DNA of 64,000 nucleotides from Palaemon carinicauda (taxonomy: Eukaryota > Arthropoda > Malacostraca > Decapoda > Palaemonidae), in assembly GCF_036898095.1 (NCBI RefSeq), contig NC_090739.1, positions 63,145,979 to 63,209,978 on the forward strand. The letters run 5' to 3'. Below the pieces are notes generated by a model. It did no database searches, was not told where the DNA came from, and was given only the letters and a program-made list of their open reading frames with translations. Numbering within the stretch: the first letter of the stretch is position 1; every line of letters begins with the position of its first letter. Below, piece by piece: positions 1-13,466 of the stretch. Position numbers and translations under genes: made by a program.

Positions 1-925
1 TTGAGAGTTAATGTGGGTAAGAGTAAGGTATTGAGATGTTCGAGAAGGGAAGGTGGTGCGAGGTTGAATGTCATGTTGAATGGAGAGTTACTTGAGGTGA
101 TGAATCAGTTTAAGTACTTGGGGTCTGTAGTTGAAGCAGATGTATGTCAGAGAGTGAATGAAGGTTGCAAAGTGTTGGGGGCAGTTAAGGGAGTAGTAAA
201 AAGATAGAGGGTTGGGCATGAATGTAAAGAGAGTTCTATATGAGAAAGTGATTGTACCAACTGTGATGTATGGATCGGAGTTGAGGGGAATGAAAGTGAC
301 GAAGAGACAGAAATTGAATGTGTTTGAGATAAAGTGTCTTAAGGAGTATGGCTGGTGTATCTCGAGTAGATAGGGTTAGGAACGAAGTAGAGAGGTTGAG
401 AACGGGTGTAAGAAATGAGTTAGCAGCTAGAGTGGATATGAATGTGTTGAGGTGGTTTGGCCATGTTGAGAGAATGGAAAATGGCTGTCTGCTAAAGAAG
501 GTGATGAATACAAGAGTTGATGGGAGAAGTACAAGAGGAAGGCCAAGGTTTGGGTGGATGGATGGAGTGAAGTAAGCTCTGGGTGATAGGAGGATAGATA
601 TGAGAGGGGCAAGAGAGCGTGCTAGAAATAGGAATGAATGGCGAGTGATTGTGACGCAGTTCCGGTAGGCCTTGCTGCTTCCTCCGGTGCCTTGGATGAC
701 CACGGAGGTAGCAGCAGTAGGGGATTCAGCATTATGGAGCTTCATCTGTGGTGGATAATGTGGGAGGGTGGGCTGTGGCACCCTAGCAGTACCAGCCGAA
801 CTCGGTTGAGTCCCTTGTCAGGCTGGGAGGAACATAGAGAGGAGAGGTCGCCTTTTTGTTTCATTTGTTTGATGTCGGCTACCCCCCCAAAATTGGGGGA
901 AGTGCCTTGGTATATGTATGTATGT
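1..925 (+). mobile_element. LINE 3' end, cut by the window edge
   Basis: Frameshifted C-terminal part of a non-LTR retrotransposon polyprotein. Pieces at 1-207 and 348-575 match the last 200 or so residues of the longer LINE at 23165-25190, including the VLRWFGHVERMENGCLL block. The element ends with a 3' UTR that holds a short perfect hairpin (CCCCC-AAAATT-GGGGG, about 885-902) and a TATG-repeat tail at about 911-925. The 5' part lies outside the window. It is a pseudogene: several frameshifts and a missing segment are visible when it is compared with the copies at 13467 and 23165. Confidence 0.85.
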
Positions 926-1400
926 GTTGTGGTTGAATTATATTTGTTGATTAATTTTCTTTCCCATAGTTAAATTGCATCCCATTTAGATTACCTAATT
1001 TGTAAGAAATTGTGGCGATTGAGTTTTTGTTTTTATTTTCTGTTTCGTTAAGAACATTTGGTAACCTGTTCCAACATTGTTCCTGCAAGTATACAAATGT
1101 TTCGTCCTTTAAAAGTAGGTAATGTCTTCAGTGGGGTTAGAATGGCCATTTCATTCGTTAACTAGGTAGTTAATGACAGGTGATGAGCAGGGGCCAGTAA
1201 CCCAGTCCACTTTTCTGTCTTATACATTTCACATTCGTATTCGGCTGCAATTTATTCGTATGTACTTTTGCATCATATCCAAAGTATGTATGATCTTTAC
1301 AGAGCGAGTTGATTGGAGGCTTCATGTTAATTATGGAAGTGAAATGGGAATATCGTAAATGTGAGGGAAAGGGCAAATACTGCAAGGCAATAGGTTCATG
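926..1400. other. unassigned spacer
   Basis: AT-rich sequence between the LINE tail and the first DIRS-type remnant. I see no convincing coding frame, RNA gene or repeat in it. Confidence 0.5.
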
Positions 1401-2689
1401 GCAAGAACGGCTTTAGATCCAAAGTGTCACTGCATCTTGGAAGGGACAGATTGTTTGATATCGTCTCCATGTGCCGAGTGAAGATTGTGGCTTCTCGTTC
1501 AGTGGCAGGTTTATCCTTTAAGGAAGAAAAGGAAAACTAAGGCATCTCCAGTGTCGTACTTGGCAACGCATAAGATGAGGCTGAAGAGACTGTATAGTTC
1601 GTCGTTTGCTAAAGCATGTTAGTATGCATTTGTCTCGGTCCCAGGGTTACCAGGGAAGTATGCTTCAGGAGCCACAAAAACTCAGATCTGCATCATTGAA
1701 TTTTCATGTTTTGGTGGAATGAGGGGTACCCCCAGTGATCACTGCACATCAACGTACTCCGGAAACACTCCTGTATCCATGCAGACTGCCGCCAACGAGT
1801 TGACGTAGGGAAGGTATGGCCTTATCGGCTTTTGAGGTAGGGGCTGTGGAATCCTCTTCCATGGCCTCCCTTGATGAAGTCTCTTGGTTTGACCAGTGGT
1901 CAGGTGCTGTATAGTACTTCATAAAGATGATTGGGTTATCAACTCCTGACTCTGGAGAAGTACAGGAGAGACTTGCCATCTGGTGGAAAGGCAGTAACCT
2001 TTCTGGCACACAAGGTAGCAAACCAGTTGGTCAACTGTATTTTGAAGAGGAAGGATGTCATGGTGTCATGATTCTCAGGATGAAGTCAGTCCAAAGGTAG
2101 CACCGATGCTAGGAATGGATTGGTGCAGAAGTTCATGAGACACTTGCTGTGGGGTCATGTGCAGAGCTGGTGGAGAAGTGTATTAGTGTTTCGCATGCCT
2201 TCCTGATGCACTGCATAGTCTCTTTTATAGTCTGGCTTTTCGACGGCGTTTGTAGCCAAATCTTTGGTGCACCCATGGCTGCGGGATGGGAGGGAAGAGG
2301 TCGCCTTGATTTTCTCTAGACCCTGATCAGGACCACCTGCAACTGCTTCCTCTCAAAAGAATCCTGTGCATGTAGTGCTTTTGAGACCCCCAACCTGTCC
2401 AGGCCTGGATGGAAGGTAGTGGGGACACTGATGTTGGGGTCCCACATTTCCTGTTGGTGCTAGTAGTGAGATGCCTGTCATGCCATTGGACAGCATGGCA
2501 GAGGCCAATCCTTGGGTAGTGAATGTCTTGAGAAGGGTACAGTACTTTATACTTTTTCTGGACTTCAGGCACCCCTATCTTGCAGACTAATAGTACTCAC
2601 AAACTATCCTCCAACATCACCAAAAGGCCTAGCATTGTTGGTAGAGGTGAAAGGGATATTGTAGAAGATTGCACTTGAAGTCATTGAAG

Positions 2690-3911
2690 ACAGATCTGGT
2701 TTCTACAATTGAGGCCTGGTGGAAAATTCAATTGGGGCGGTGTACCAGTTCAAGCCCTTGTGTTTCAGACTTTACACTGCTCACCAGGTGTTTACTCGAA
2801 TGTTGTTCGCTGGTAGCGCTTTGAACCCACTGGCACAGGATACTTTTGTGGAAGTATCTTAACGATTGATTTGTCCTAGCCTCCTCAGAGAGGTAGTTGT
2901 TACAGGATCAAGATTGTCTTCTTGCTTTTTATCATGATCTGGGGATCGTTGTAAGTTGGGAGAGTCAAATCTTATACCCAAGAAAAGGTTGAAGTATCTG
3001 GGCATACTGAAAGACATGGCAGCAGTGAGAGTTTCCAACTAACGATTGCATCAGCAATCTCTGAGAGTTAGTGCAACCTCTTCTGTCCGAGACAGTACTT
3101 TCAGCTCAACATTGGCTAATTCCTCTCAGCCACCATTGCTTAGAGAAAATTGTTCTTCTCGGGCGCATCTACTCGAGATCCCTTCAGTGGTGTCTGAAGG
3201 ATCACTGTTTGGCCTCCAGGGATCCCCTGAGCTATCTTGTTCCAGTGGGATGAGAGGCACTGGCCAATTTTACTTGATGGCTAGACTTCCCTCTTCCAGA
3301 CATGGAACTATATTCAGATGCATCGGCCTGACCTAGTCGCATCAGAAGTTGGGTCAGCAGAAAGGAAGTGTCAGTACATTGAGATGGAAATGCAAGCAGT
3401 ATTTCTAGTACTGCAAGCATTAGAAAGTTTTAGGAGGCACTTCATAGTAATGATGTGTGACAATACCACTGTAGTAGCTTAAGCATTCCAAGAGAATTTT
3501 AGGAGGCTTAGGTTAACACGCAGGGGGGAATGGTGTTATTCCCGCTTTACAAGTTGATAAAGCAGATGCACATCTGGATGGCATAACATGTAGAACTGTT
3601 AGCCAGATACATCATGTGGCAAGAGAAATAAACTAGTAGACATGGAATGCCACAAGGATGAGGATTTAGGATTGGAGTGGTCCCTTCATCCTTGTGTAAC
3701 GGAAAGGCTTTTTGCCTTGTGGTGCTTATTCGCCACACGGCTAAACAGGAAACTCCCAATGTGGTGGTCTCCTGCTCTTGACTCATGGTTACTGTTTGAG
3801 GATGATTTCCAACACCCATGGGATGACTTTGATGCCTATGCTTTTTCTCTTCAGACTGATGTGCCGGCCGATCAGCGGAGTCTTAATCACGCCATGCAGG
3901 CCTCTGGATGA
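2690..3911 (+). pseudogene. B1 reverse transcriptase/RNase H remnant
   Basis: Broken reading frames. The frame at 3071-3253 reads like the thumb/connection part of DIRS RT. The DNA at about 3300-3480 reads as an RNase H core (ELYSDAS, then EMEMQAVFLVLQALESF, then MMCDNTTVVA) once frameshifts are crossed. The frame at 3642-3911 has the block that follows RNase H in DIRS elements (ATRLNRKLPMWWSP, then a D-A-AF segment). Copies B2, B3 and B5 share these blocks. It cannot make a full protein. Confidence 0.75.
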
Positions 3912-4119
3912 CCCTGGTGGCTTCCAGCTGGCTACAATATAAGTGGTATTGAGCTATTAACACTTCATTTTGAGGTTCCGAGAGAACGGATATTCTTCTC
4001 TGTGAGTTGCACTTTCTGAGGTACCACCAGTCTATGTAGTCACCAGCACTTCAAGGTTGGAGACAGTCCAGCATCTCCTACAAAAAAAATACTTTTCACA
4101 AGAGACTGCACGTGAGTCT

Positions 4120-4800
4120 ATCAAGGAAAGTGAGCCATATTTTGCAATTGGTGTCATAAAAGGGATACTTATCTGGTCAGAGCATCTTTAGAGCAGATCA
4201 CGGACTTCCTTGTCTTTCTTCGCCAAGAAAAGCACCTGTCAGTCTCAGCTGTAAAAGACTACTGCTCATTCTGGAGCATAGTCTTTTGATTGAAGGCTGT
4301 ATACTTTTGATCCTCTTGAGAGTTGTCTATGACCGTTAGGAGCTTTGAGCATTCTTAACCACCTTGGGACCTTATGCACTGGGGTGGGACATGACCTGTA
4401 TTCTAAAGTGTCTTACAAATACTCTATTAACCTTTTAGATCTGATTTTCAACTTTTCATTTTGCTAGCTGTAAAATCTGCAAAGATGGTAGGCAAGTTGT
4501 GTGGACTCCCTTGCGAAATAACCCATGCTCTGAATTGGAAGGTCTCCTTTAGTTTTTTCCCTATACTACTTTGTGGTCAAAACACAGAACCCATAGTCAC
4601 ATAACCCAAGGCTAGAGAACTTCTCCACCTCCTTGCTGCGGGAAGTATCAGATGGTAATTCTAAGGAGATGGTTTTTATGTCCTGTAATGGCTCAGCAGT
4701 GGTATCCAAAGAGGACTCGCCATCTCGGCCCAGTGTCAATGACTGTTCCTTAGCAGTGGAAGAACCAAGAAAGAGGTGCTAAAGAACACTGTCTCTATCT
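4120..4800 (+). pseudogene. B1 tyrosine recombinase remnant
   Basis: In the frame near 4190-4270 the stretch FLVFLRQEKHLSVSAVKDY resembles the N-terminal core-binding part of the family B recombinase; the same block ([14 protein letters not shown]) is present in copy B4 at about 55000. Further on, about 4460-4610, come a box I-like segment and a KTQNP-type segment in broken frames. Catalytic residues after box I are not recognisable, so this is a dead copy. Confidence 0.65.
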
Positions 4801-4880
4801 CGCTCGGTGTGACGATCAGTACTACTGTACGTACTTCAACCATCATCGGTTCTCCGCCTCTTGACTTCAGTCCCTCCCAC

Positions 4881-5899
<1,019 letters not shown>

Positions 5900-6234
5900 C
5901 ATTAACTCAGACGCCGACGATCTCGTTATTGTTGTTGATGGGATCCCAAAAAGATCTCTTTCTCCGGAGAAATAAGCAATAGAGGAAGTCTTCGACAAAT
6001 TGTTGGAAGGTTGGAGACCTGCCAGAGATCTTTCCTGCTTGAATCAGTATGTGCTTCAAACTTGAAGATCCAATGAGACGTGAGAGCAAATCTTTCTTGT
6101 TGGCTGGATTACTCATACAGATTCAAACTCTAAATTTTGTAATCTTTTTAGGAAGATTCTTGACAAGGATGGGGAGCCCATCTGATGAAGGAACACTACT
6201 CAGGACTATAGTCTTAGAAGGACAAATCTTTGCA

Positions 6235-6670
6235 CATGAACTATCTGGAACTCAAGGCAGCTTATCTAGTGTTATTCCACTTTACAGAGATGATTAAAGA
6301 TCACTGTAGGGTTGATGAGCAACAACGCGATTGTAGTGACCTATGTCATCAAGCAGGGGCTCGGTATTCCATCTCCTCTGTCAGTTGGCAGTAGAAATGC
6401 AACACTGGGCTCAGATATAAGCAGTTCATATTTCATCCCTATTCATCCTGGGGAAAAAGAATGTGAAAGGAAACAATCTGAAGCGACTAGGGACGATAGT
6501 TGGTTCAGAATGGACTTTATATCTTCTAATAGCGAAGTCTCTCCCGACACTGTAGGGTTCTGTGACCATGGACATGTTCACCACACATCTGAACAATAAA
6601 CTTCCAGTGTACTGTTCCCCAGTCCTTAACCCAACAACAGTAATGGAAGATGCTTACCAGTACTCCATCC
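6235..6670 (+). pseudogene. B2 RNase H and post-RNase H remnant
   Basis: Broken frames contain ELKAAYLVLFHF (RNase H helix, near 6245) and VTMDMFTTHLNNKLPVYCSP (near 6560-6620). The latter aligns with the DLFAT-block after RNase H in DIRS-A and with the matching block of copy B1. Many stops lie between. No intact frame longer than about 95 codons remains. Confidence 0.65.
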
Positions 6671-7279
6671 GGTCTTGAAGAAGATCAGGCTGTCACAAAA
6701 CATAAGTTGTGCCAAGGTGGCCACAGGTGGAGTGGTGGTACGTGGACCCTCTCACAGAAGTTTCAAGAGAACTTCCAGATTGGCCAAAACTTCTACGTCA
6801 GCATTACGTGAAAAAGTTTCAAGAATCAGCTCATTGTCTGGGTCTTCATGACTAGAAGTTGTCCAGTACCTCCTTTAAAAGAAAGTTTTTTTAGAAACCC
6901 ACTGCAGAGCAACTTCCAGGATACCTCCGCAAGTCCTCTGTAGCAGGTGATTAGGCAAAGTGGTCACTTCTCTGTGATTGGGGCTGTAGAAGGAACATTA
7001 CTCCACTCAAGGGTACTGTACTGTACCACTGATTGGAGACATTTTAGTTTACCTATGGAAGGAGTAACATCTCTCGTTTATAGCAGTAAAAGGCTATCGC
7101 TTAGCCTTAAGCCAGGTTTCAGACTGAAGGGAATCAATCTCTCATCCTCTTGAGAAGTCTCTGCTTTAATCAAGCTTTGAACAATCTATCCCACCTTGGG
7201 AAATCAAATCCTAGTCCTGGAGAGTTGTAAAGGTTCTAAGGTCCTTAAAACTGGCACCTTATGAACCTCTGCAGAGCAT

Positions 7280-7745
7280 CAGATAGGGATCCTACATTGA
7301 AGACAGTATTCCTCTTAGTTCTATTATCATCCAAAAGAGTGTGCGAATTAAAAGGTCTGCCTCAGTGTCACTCCAGGCGGTGGAAAGATCTGTCTTTCTC
7401 TTATGTGCCAGAATTCATAGCTAAGACCTAAAACCATCAGTGGTTTATAACTGCTTTGATTTCTTTGCAATTTCAGCAGTCAAGGAGGTAACTTATGATC
7501 CAGACATTCTGTTACTTGTATGGGCAATCCGTCTTTACCCAAAGAGGATTTCACCCTTTCGCCCTCTCGTTCTTAACTTGTTTGTAAGTACAGGTTGAAA
7601 CAAGAAGGGAGTATCAGAACACATTCACAGCCCACTACTTGCAAGACGTAACCCACAGGAACCTGTATATCTTCTCCATTGGTCCTGTGGTGGCAGCGTA
7701 AGTGGTGTAAGCTACCTTACAGGACAAGTAGCAGTCGGTCAAGGG
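7280..7745 (+). pseudogene. B2 tyrosine recombinase remnant
   Basis: A frame at about 7300-7430 reads TVFLLVLLSSKRVCELKGL followed by WKDLSFSYVPEFIAKT, which is box I (with the catalytic Arg in SKRV) and its downstream strand. About 200 bases later FTAHYLQDVT carries the Tyr region and IFSIGPVVAA the C-terminal tail that copy B4 also has. The H-x-x-R box between them is not readable here, so this copy is inactive. Confidence 0.7.
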
Positions 7746-8237
7746 CAGGTGTTTGCCGGTGTTAATCTGAGATGAAGGACAGAAGGACTGGTATTTTCTT
7801 CCTTCATCTTCCCCTCTTGAGGTACAGCATCTGGAAGACTGCAAGCTGGCCTACCTCCGACTACGGGTATTACCCATTTCCCTTATATATCCTGAAATAT
7901 GTTATATAGTGGTCAAGTCCCTGTCCGTGCGAGGTAGAAGCGGGCAATGTCTAGGACTTTGTTAAGTGAGAGGAGTGCTACACATTCCGATAGTCTTACC
8001 TGGTCAAGTCCCAATGCTTAGTTTCCTCACACTTTCACCACTATTGCCCTGGCTGTCAACTCTCGTACATGACATACAGAGGTTGCAAGGTAACAAGGGT
8101 GCCCCTCTCATGCTTGTACAACCTTAGAGTTGCACCCCAGGTCAAGTTTCCAGCCATCTGGGTTTTGGCCTTCTACCCACCTAAGGGTGAGTTTCTATAG
8201 TAAAGAGCGAAGCATTTGTATTTGTGTAAGAACAAAT

Positions 8238-8545
8238 GACAAATTTGGAGGTAATTTGTATTTTTCGTAACCATACAAACCTGAGCTCTTTACTCGTACT
8301 TGGCCCGCCATCACCTATCCCCCTAGAAAGTCTTGCCACCATCTAAAGTGGATATACAGTCTAGCTGAGTATGTGAGTGGGATGGTTGGTCTACTCCTGC
8401 TAAACCCCTGCTAACTAGCGGGTAGCGGTTTACCTCGCCTTAAAAGTTTATGGCTCGTTTTCCTGCAGTCCAGTATAATATATCCATAGCATAAAGCTCA
8501 GGTTTGTATGGTGAGGAAAAACACAAATTACCTCCTAATGTACCA
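8238..8545. repeat. family B terminal inverted module, copy 1
   Basis: Two arms of about 55 bases in inverted orientation enclose about 190 bases. The same module occurs at 29454-29720 and 52800-53075, each time just downstream of a family B recombinase. By analogy with DIRS-A (32097-32165 against 31633-31700), one arm is likely the outer tip of the right terminal repeat and the other belongs to the internal complementary region. Confidence 0.7.
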
Positions 8546-10290
8546 TTTTGTATTATACAGGAGTTATGGATGGTGCTTACTTCAGATTAAACATTTTTCT
8601 TGTAAACAGTTTTATTAATGTTATCCCTTTCTTTTTCCACAGGGGTGAGAGCATCAATCAATAAAGAAGAGTTCAAAAGCCATGTAAATTTATGCATTGC
8701 ATTTAAGAGTAAATGACAAATACATTATGGTAATATTACTTAGAGGATAAGTAAATATTTCAGAATTTATAGTTTATGTACATTATGGTATGCAGATTTA
8801 TTCATTTAAAGATGTTTTTATTTGTAGTTAATAGATGATTAGTTTTATTTTAAAAAATGAAAATAATTTTTAAGATCACATTTGTGGTTTTACATGAATA
8901 AACTTTTGTGTATTATGAAATTTTGTCCCTGAGTAATAGGTTTAATTTCTCACTCTTTATCTTTGTATAGATACTATATTTGTAAATACTTCTAAATATC
9001 TGGTACTGTCAGCATTTTGCTAATTCTAAAGTTTTTCAATAAACAAATTGAAATATATTTAATGTAGTAGTACTCTACCTTTCAAATATTTGTAGTTGTA
9101 AACTACGTTATAGTATTTTTTCAAATAAATTGTAATTTTTGTTTCTTGGTCACAAGCATTTAGAATTGTGGTACAGTCATCAGCAGTTAAATATTTACTA
9201 TTATATTTCTACAAGTACTAAATGTTTTTATGAGTATGTTCTTTATAACATGCCTTTGAAATTGATAAATAATGCTACTCCTTAGAAGGTTCATATTTTA
9301 ATATTTTTACATTTCTAAAAACTGCCTGAAACAATTCTGAAGAGTTCATACAATGCATAAACTATTGCTAGGACTCTTGGTAATTCAAGTCTTCTAGAAA
9401 ATCAATGAGTACCTATATAAGTGCCTTACATTATGTACAGCCATTTGAATAATGGAAATTAACAATACAATCTAGATTTTACAATTTGCATATCATTTAT
9501 GGTAAAACATTAATTATGCCTAAGAAGATAAGATTGCAATGAATACTAAAATATTCAAGGAAACATTACCGAGTATCGTACCTTTCATGTGCTTAGATAA
9601 AACTTAGTTGTCTTGGAACATTCTAGAAGACTCAACATCATAGAAAACCAACTGCAATCTTGCATTGGCTAATTAGTAACTTTAGATAGTGAATCTGAGT
9701 ATTAAAATGTGAAACTGGTTTCATTTGCTTGTTATGGCTACTATGGATCTGATGTATGGTTTGGGCAGATATAACATTGGTGACCTCATGGATGGTTTAT
9801 TCATGGTTCTCAAAGTGATGTTGCATCATGGGTCTGGTTAGCAGGATCCAGGAAAGAACCCAGTCCCCTGATTTTATTAAGGAATCATCTCTATATATTT
9901 TACTCTTATCTGCTTTCACCACACCTAAAGGTTTTTGTTACGGTATCTTCCCAATATATATGGTTAGCCCAGGAAAAGTCATCTTTCTCTAAAACTTAAA
10001 TTTTGTTTAGAATTGATTGAAACATTGAGAAATCATAATTTCAACCCAAGGATATGGTCCTGGCTAAAACTAAAAGTTAGTAAATACATAATTAACTTAG
10101 CCTAGGCAATTTTCTAATTCTCTATTTTTAGCATCTTACCATTTTTATTGTTACTATTACAGTATTTTTTTTTTTACCAACTGGAAAACCCATTTTTACT
10201 AGGAATTTCCTGCTCCAACAAAGATCTAAAAATCATCAACCTTGAGATAAGCAATCTGAATTTGTGGTTCAATTACTATTTGACAAAATT
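8546..10290. other. unassigned AT-rich region
   Basis: Strongly AT-rich DNA with no long reading frame, no recognisable protein similarity and no clear repeat. It could be intergenic or intronic. Confidence 0.6.
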
Positions 10291-10292
10291 AA

Positions 10293-10613
10293 CTTTTAAC
10301 CCTTTTACCCCCAGGCTATTTGGAACTTTCCAACCCTTAACCCCCAGGGGGTAGTTTTTTTTTCAAGCACATTTTGCAGTGTATTTTTTTTAAATTGCTC
10401 TAGCAGCCTTAATTTTTGTCATAGAGAGGTCAGGTTAGTCTCATTCTCTTGGAAAATGCCTGAAGTTTCTCAAAAAAAAAAAAATATAAAAAATATGCAA
10501 AAAAAAAAATGTAAATAGCAGTTTTTTGCAAAGACGTACCGGTACGTCCATGGGGGTAAAGGGATGTGTTTTGTGAAATGTACCAGTACGTCCTTTGGGG
10601 GTAAAAGAGTTAA
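10293..10613. mobile_element. piggyBac-type MITE, copy 1
   Basis: A 320-bp nonautonomous element. It starts TTAACCCTTTTACCCCCAGG and ends with the inverse, TGGGGGTAAAAGAGTTAA, so TTAA flanks terminal repeats beginning CCCTTTTACCCCC. TTAA duplication and CCC-type ends are the signature of piggyBac transposons. A close copy lies at 53975-54297. Inside, near the right end, are two inverted-looking ACGTACCGGTACGT-type palindromes. It has no coding capacity. Confidence 0.8.
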
Positions 10614-12508
10614 TAGCCCCAGCAGATTGGTTACAAAACAAAGTGGCTCCATAATAGACAGCATGAATTTTCACAATAAGCTCTTGGTTTAAATGTATGA
10701 AATTTTGAGGATTTTCATTTTAGACAATCCCCCCTTTAATTTGAACATCTGTAAAACAGCCAAAGGCAATTCTTACTCATTGCATTTTACATCAGGTTAA
10801 GGGCTTATTGAGCTTAAACTTGAAGAAAATTTAATTTCTTAAGCAGTGCACTTTAATTCTTAATCTGTTACAGTATTTTCCATTGATGTAATTAAGTTTA
10901 CACATCCTTACTGAATCGAAAACCATGGATGCTACATGTGAAAGAACTGTAATGGATCGTGTTTAATTAAATACCGTAACTGGACATCATAAATCAAAGT
11001 TAAAATAAAAAAATAATTTTTTCATTTTCTTTAATGCACTGTAGATTGACAAACCAATTTTTAGTTGTAAAAATTGATCAACGGTCTTGAAGAAATTGTC
11101 ATTAGAAAAGCCAGAAGCAGGTCTACTTTGTAGCAGGTTTGTGCCAGGTTTATAGTACTACACTACATGTTTCCAATAACATTGGTCTATTTTGGGGATA
11201 CTTTACTTTTATTCGTGCTTTTGGAAAAACTTGTTTGCTTTATGAGTTAATCTCAATTTAAAGTGACTAAACATTATGTCAATTTTAATTATGAGGTTAT
11301 GTTGCATGTACTGTTTACTGAAAATCAAACCGGAATGTAGTCATGTATTGCTAGGTCTGTGTTCTACCTGAAGTAAAGGTCTTATTTTGGGAAAATTTTT
11401 GCTAAAGATAGGATTTATTTCAGAGTATTTTTAATGGAAATCCTGTGTAGATCCTTTTTTGTAGTTTTTAAGAGGGGGGTAAATCTCCAATTGTAAAGCC
11501 TAAGCATTCACTTGGGTTTTAGTCATAATTAATTTATTGAAGAATCCAGGTGCAAAATTGGAGTTTTAGCTAGTGGTAGTCTAAAACAGTAGTGGGTAAG
11601 GTGGGTTTCTAGGTGGTGTAAACCAAAACCAATGAATTAAATGATCAGGTAATGGTTAAAGTACTTTACATTAACTACATCAGTAGTAAGAAAATTGGTT
11701 TGGTATATAATTTACAACAATCACAATCATTGTAAATTTGTTGCAGGAATACACCCTAATGTAACATAGGGTTCCATATCTTTCCTGATAAGACCTCATA
11801 TCCTAATCTGACTTAGAGCTTTGTAAATTAGTTTAAGATTTATGGATGCTTTGTAACTGAACCTAACCTATGCCCTACTTGACCAGGAGATCTGGACATC
11901 CTTTAACCTTCCCATCATTTATTGGTAACCTTAATTCTTTGATACTTGAAGTATTTGGTTCTACTGTATGTCTTTGATACGAAATAAAGAAGGCAGACTG
12001 CCATTAAGCGTACGGGCTATTTTTCAAATATTACAGCTAGTCTCTGATTTGGCATTCAATAATACTATCTAGTAGAAGAATGTTTCTTTCTTTTTTCATT
12101 GTGTACTGTTGAGTAGGTTAGAATTGTTACACATGTTTTTGTTTCCTTTTAAAATTTTCTTTCAACATTTTGTATGATATTTTCTTTGTTGTAAAACCTA
12201 TAGGACAGTGCCCATTTTTATTAAAAAAATTTATTGTTAAACAAAGAATGCCAATGATACAAGTCTTGGTCTAGGTGGTATATTTCAAAATTAAAACCCT
12301 TTAATGGATAATGTAAAATATCGTAGGTTGTGCCAGTATTAAACTTGAGTTGTGTATAGTGCTATATGGGTACAGATCCAAATAGTAATGAGTAAAATAT
12401 AAAACAATGCAACTGATCAACTTTAGCTGAAATTTCATCAATAACGTAAGCGCTAAGAGAATCAATCATACAATATGCCATGCCATCCACAAATGAAATA
12501 CAAGAGTT
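10614..12508. other. unassigned AT-rich region
   Basis: No convincing gene. Short frames only and no recognised transposon signature. Confidence 0.55.
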
Positions 12509-13454
12509 GCTTAAGGGGATCGTCCGCCATGGTGTTTTGACATACCAACTATCAGAAATCGAAAATCGTTTTATTGCTTCTGTGTATGCAGAAACCTATC
12601 ATACATGGTCTCCAGAAGTTTGAGCCAATTATTTTTACAAATAATGAAGATATAGCGGTCTTTAAATGATGGCGTCATCCTTACTGCATCATCTGCATGA
12701 CTGAGTTTGACAGAATCGTCTTTGTGTGTTTATTTATGCATATATATAGCGATTTTTTCACTTATGTTTCGAAATCTCGTACGTCTGGCAGAAATGGAAG
12801 TCATTGGTAGAGGGTAGGAGAACGAAACTACGAGCTAGGAAAACAGCAGCCAGAGTTTCCAAAGATGTATAGAAGTTATAATGCATGTGTTTGTTTACTT
12901 GCAGGTCAATGTTACCTAAGGTCATAGAAAGAACAAAAAGTAAGCAGAGAGCAAGAAAAAAACCAGGAAGAGAGGGAAACTCATGAGTACAAAGCTGAAA
13001 CATGCTAACTAAAACTCTGGCAACAATGAGAGGCTGCTGGTAACTCATGACACCATTACGCTTATGTAGGAATAAACAATAAAAGTACAAAGTAAAGATA
13101 TAATAATGTTGTCTTGATTTCTTTAAGAAAAGATGCAAAAGTTTGTTGCAAATCTTTGGGAGCTAACTCAAAAGCATACTTATTCACACTTATGGACATT
13201 TTTCTCATTGTTTGATTTTAGAGAGAAAGATATTGAAAAGAGGAATAAAAATCCCACAATTTTCTGTACCAGAATCTTTATTTTATTTTTTGTCTTTTTC
13301 TTTTAATAATACTTTAGGTCTAGACTAAGAAAATTAAGAAAAAATTCTGTCGCACAGATTTATTCAATTTTAAAGAATTGTTGATGGTAGGATTTTCAAA
13401 ACAATTGCTGTCATATTAGTGGAGAAAAATGTACCTAAAAATTTTATCAAAACC

Positions 13455-13466
13455 ATGATTTTTGCT
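13455..13466. repeat. target-site duplication, left copy
   Basis: ATGATTTTTGCT, identical to 14661-14672 on the other side of the LINE. A 12-bp duplication is typical of LINE target-primed reverse transcription. Confidence 0.85.

Larger units (their letters stand above)
1400..4880 (+). mobile_element. DIRS-type retroelement, family B copy 1 (B1), decayed
   Basis: A decayed tyrosine-recombinase retrotransposon, read on the plus strand in the order gag-like, RT, RNase H, tyrosine recombinase. The gag-like part at about 1440-2040 matches 18950-19260 of copy B3 base for base over long stretches, and 2030-3100 matches 21725-22990 plus 25750-25880 of B3. All frames are broken by stops and indels. 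No terminal repeats are recognisable at either end, so the limits are approximate. Confidence 0.75.
5900..8545 (+). mobile_element. DIRS-type retroelement, family B copy 2 (B2), decayed
   Basis: Second decayed family B copy on the plus strand, with RNase H-like (about 6230-6660) and tyrosine-recombinase-like (about 7280-7700) remnants. It ends in the family B terminal module: two inverted arms, 8238-8293 and 8485-8545, both carrying a version of TTTGTATTTTTC...ATACAAACCTGAG. That module is the best evidence for the 3' limit. The 5' limit is a guess. Confidence 0.75.

Noticed and set aside
8220..8545. The inverted module as a stand-alone hairpin RNA gene
   Set aside because: It recurs at the 3' ends of three family B elements and parallels the end structure of DIRS-A, so it is better explained as an element terminus.
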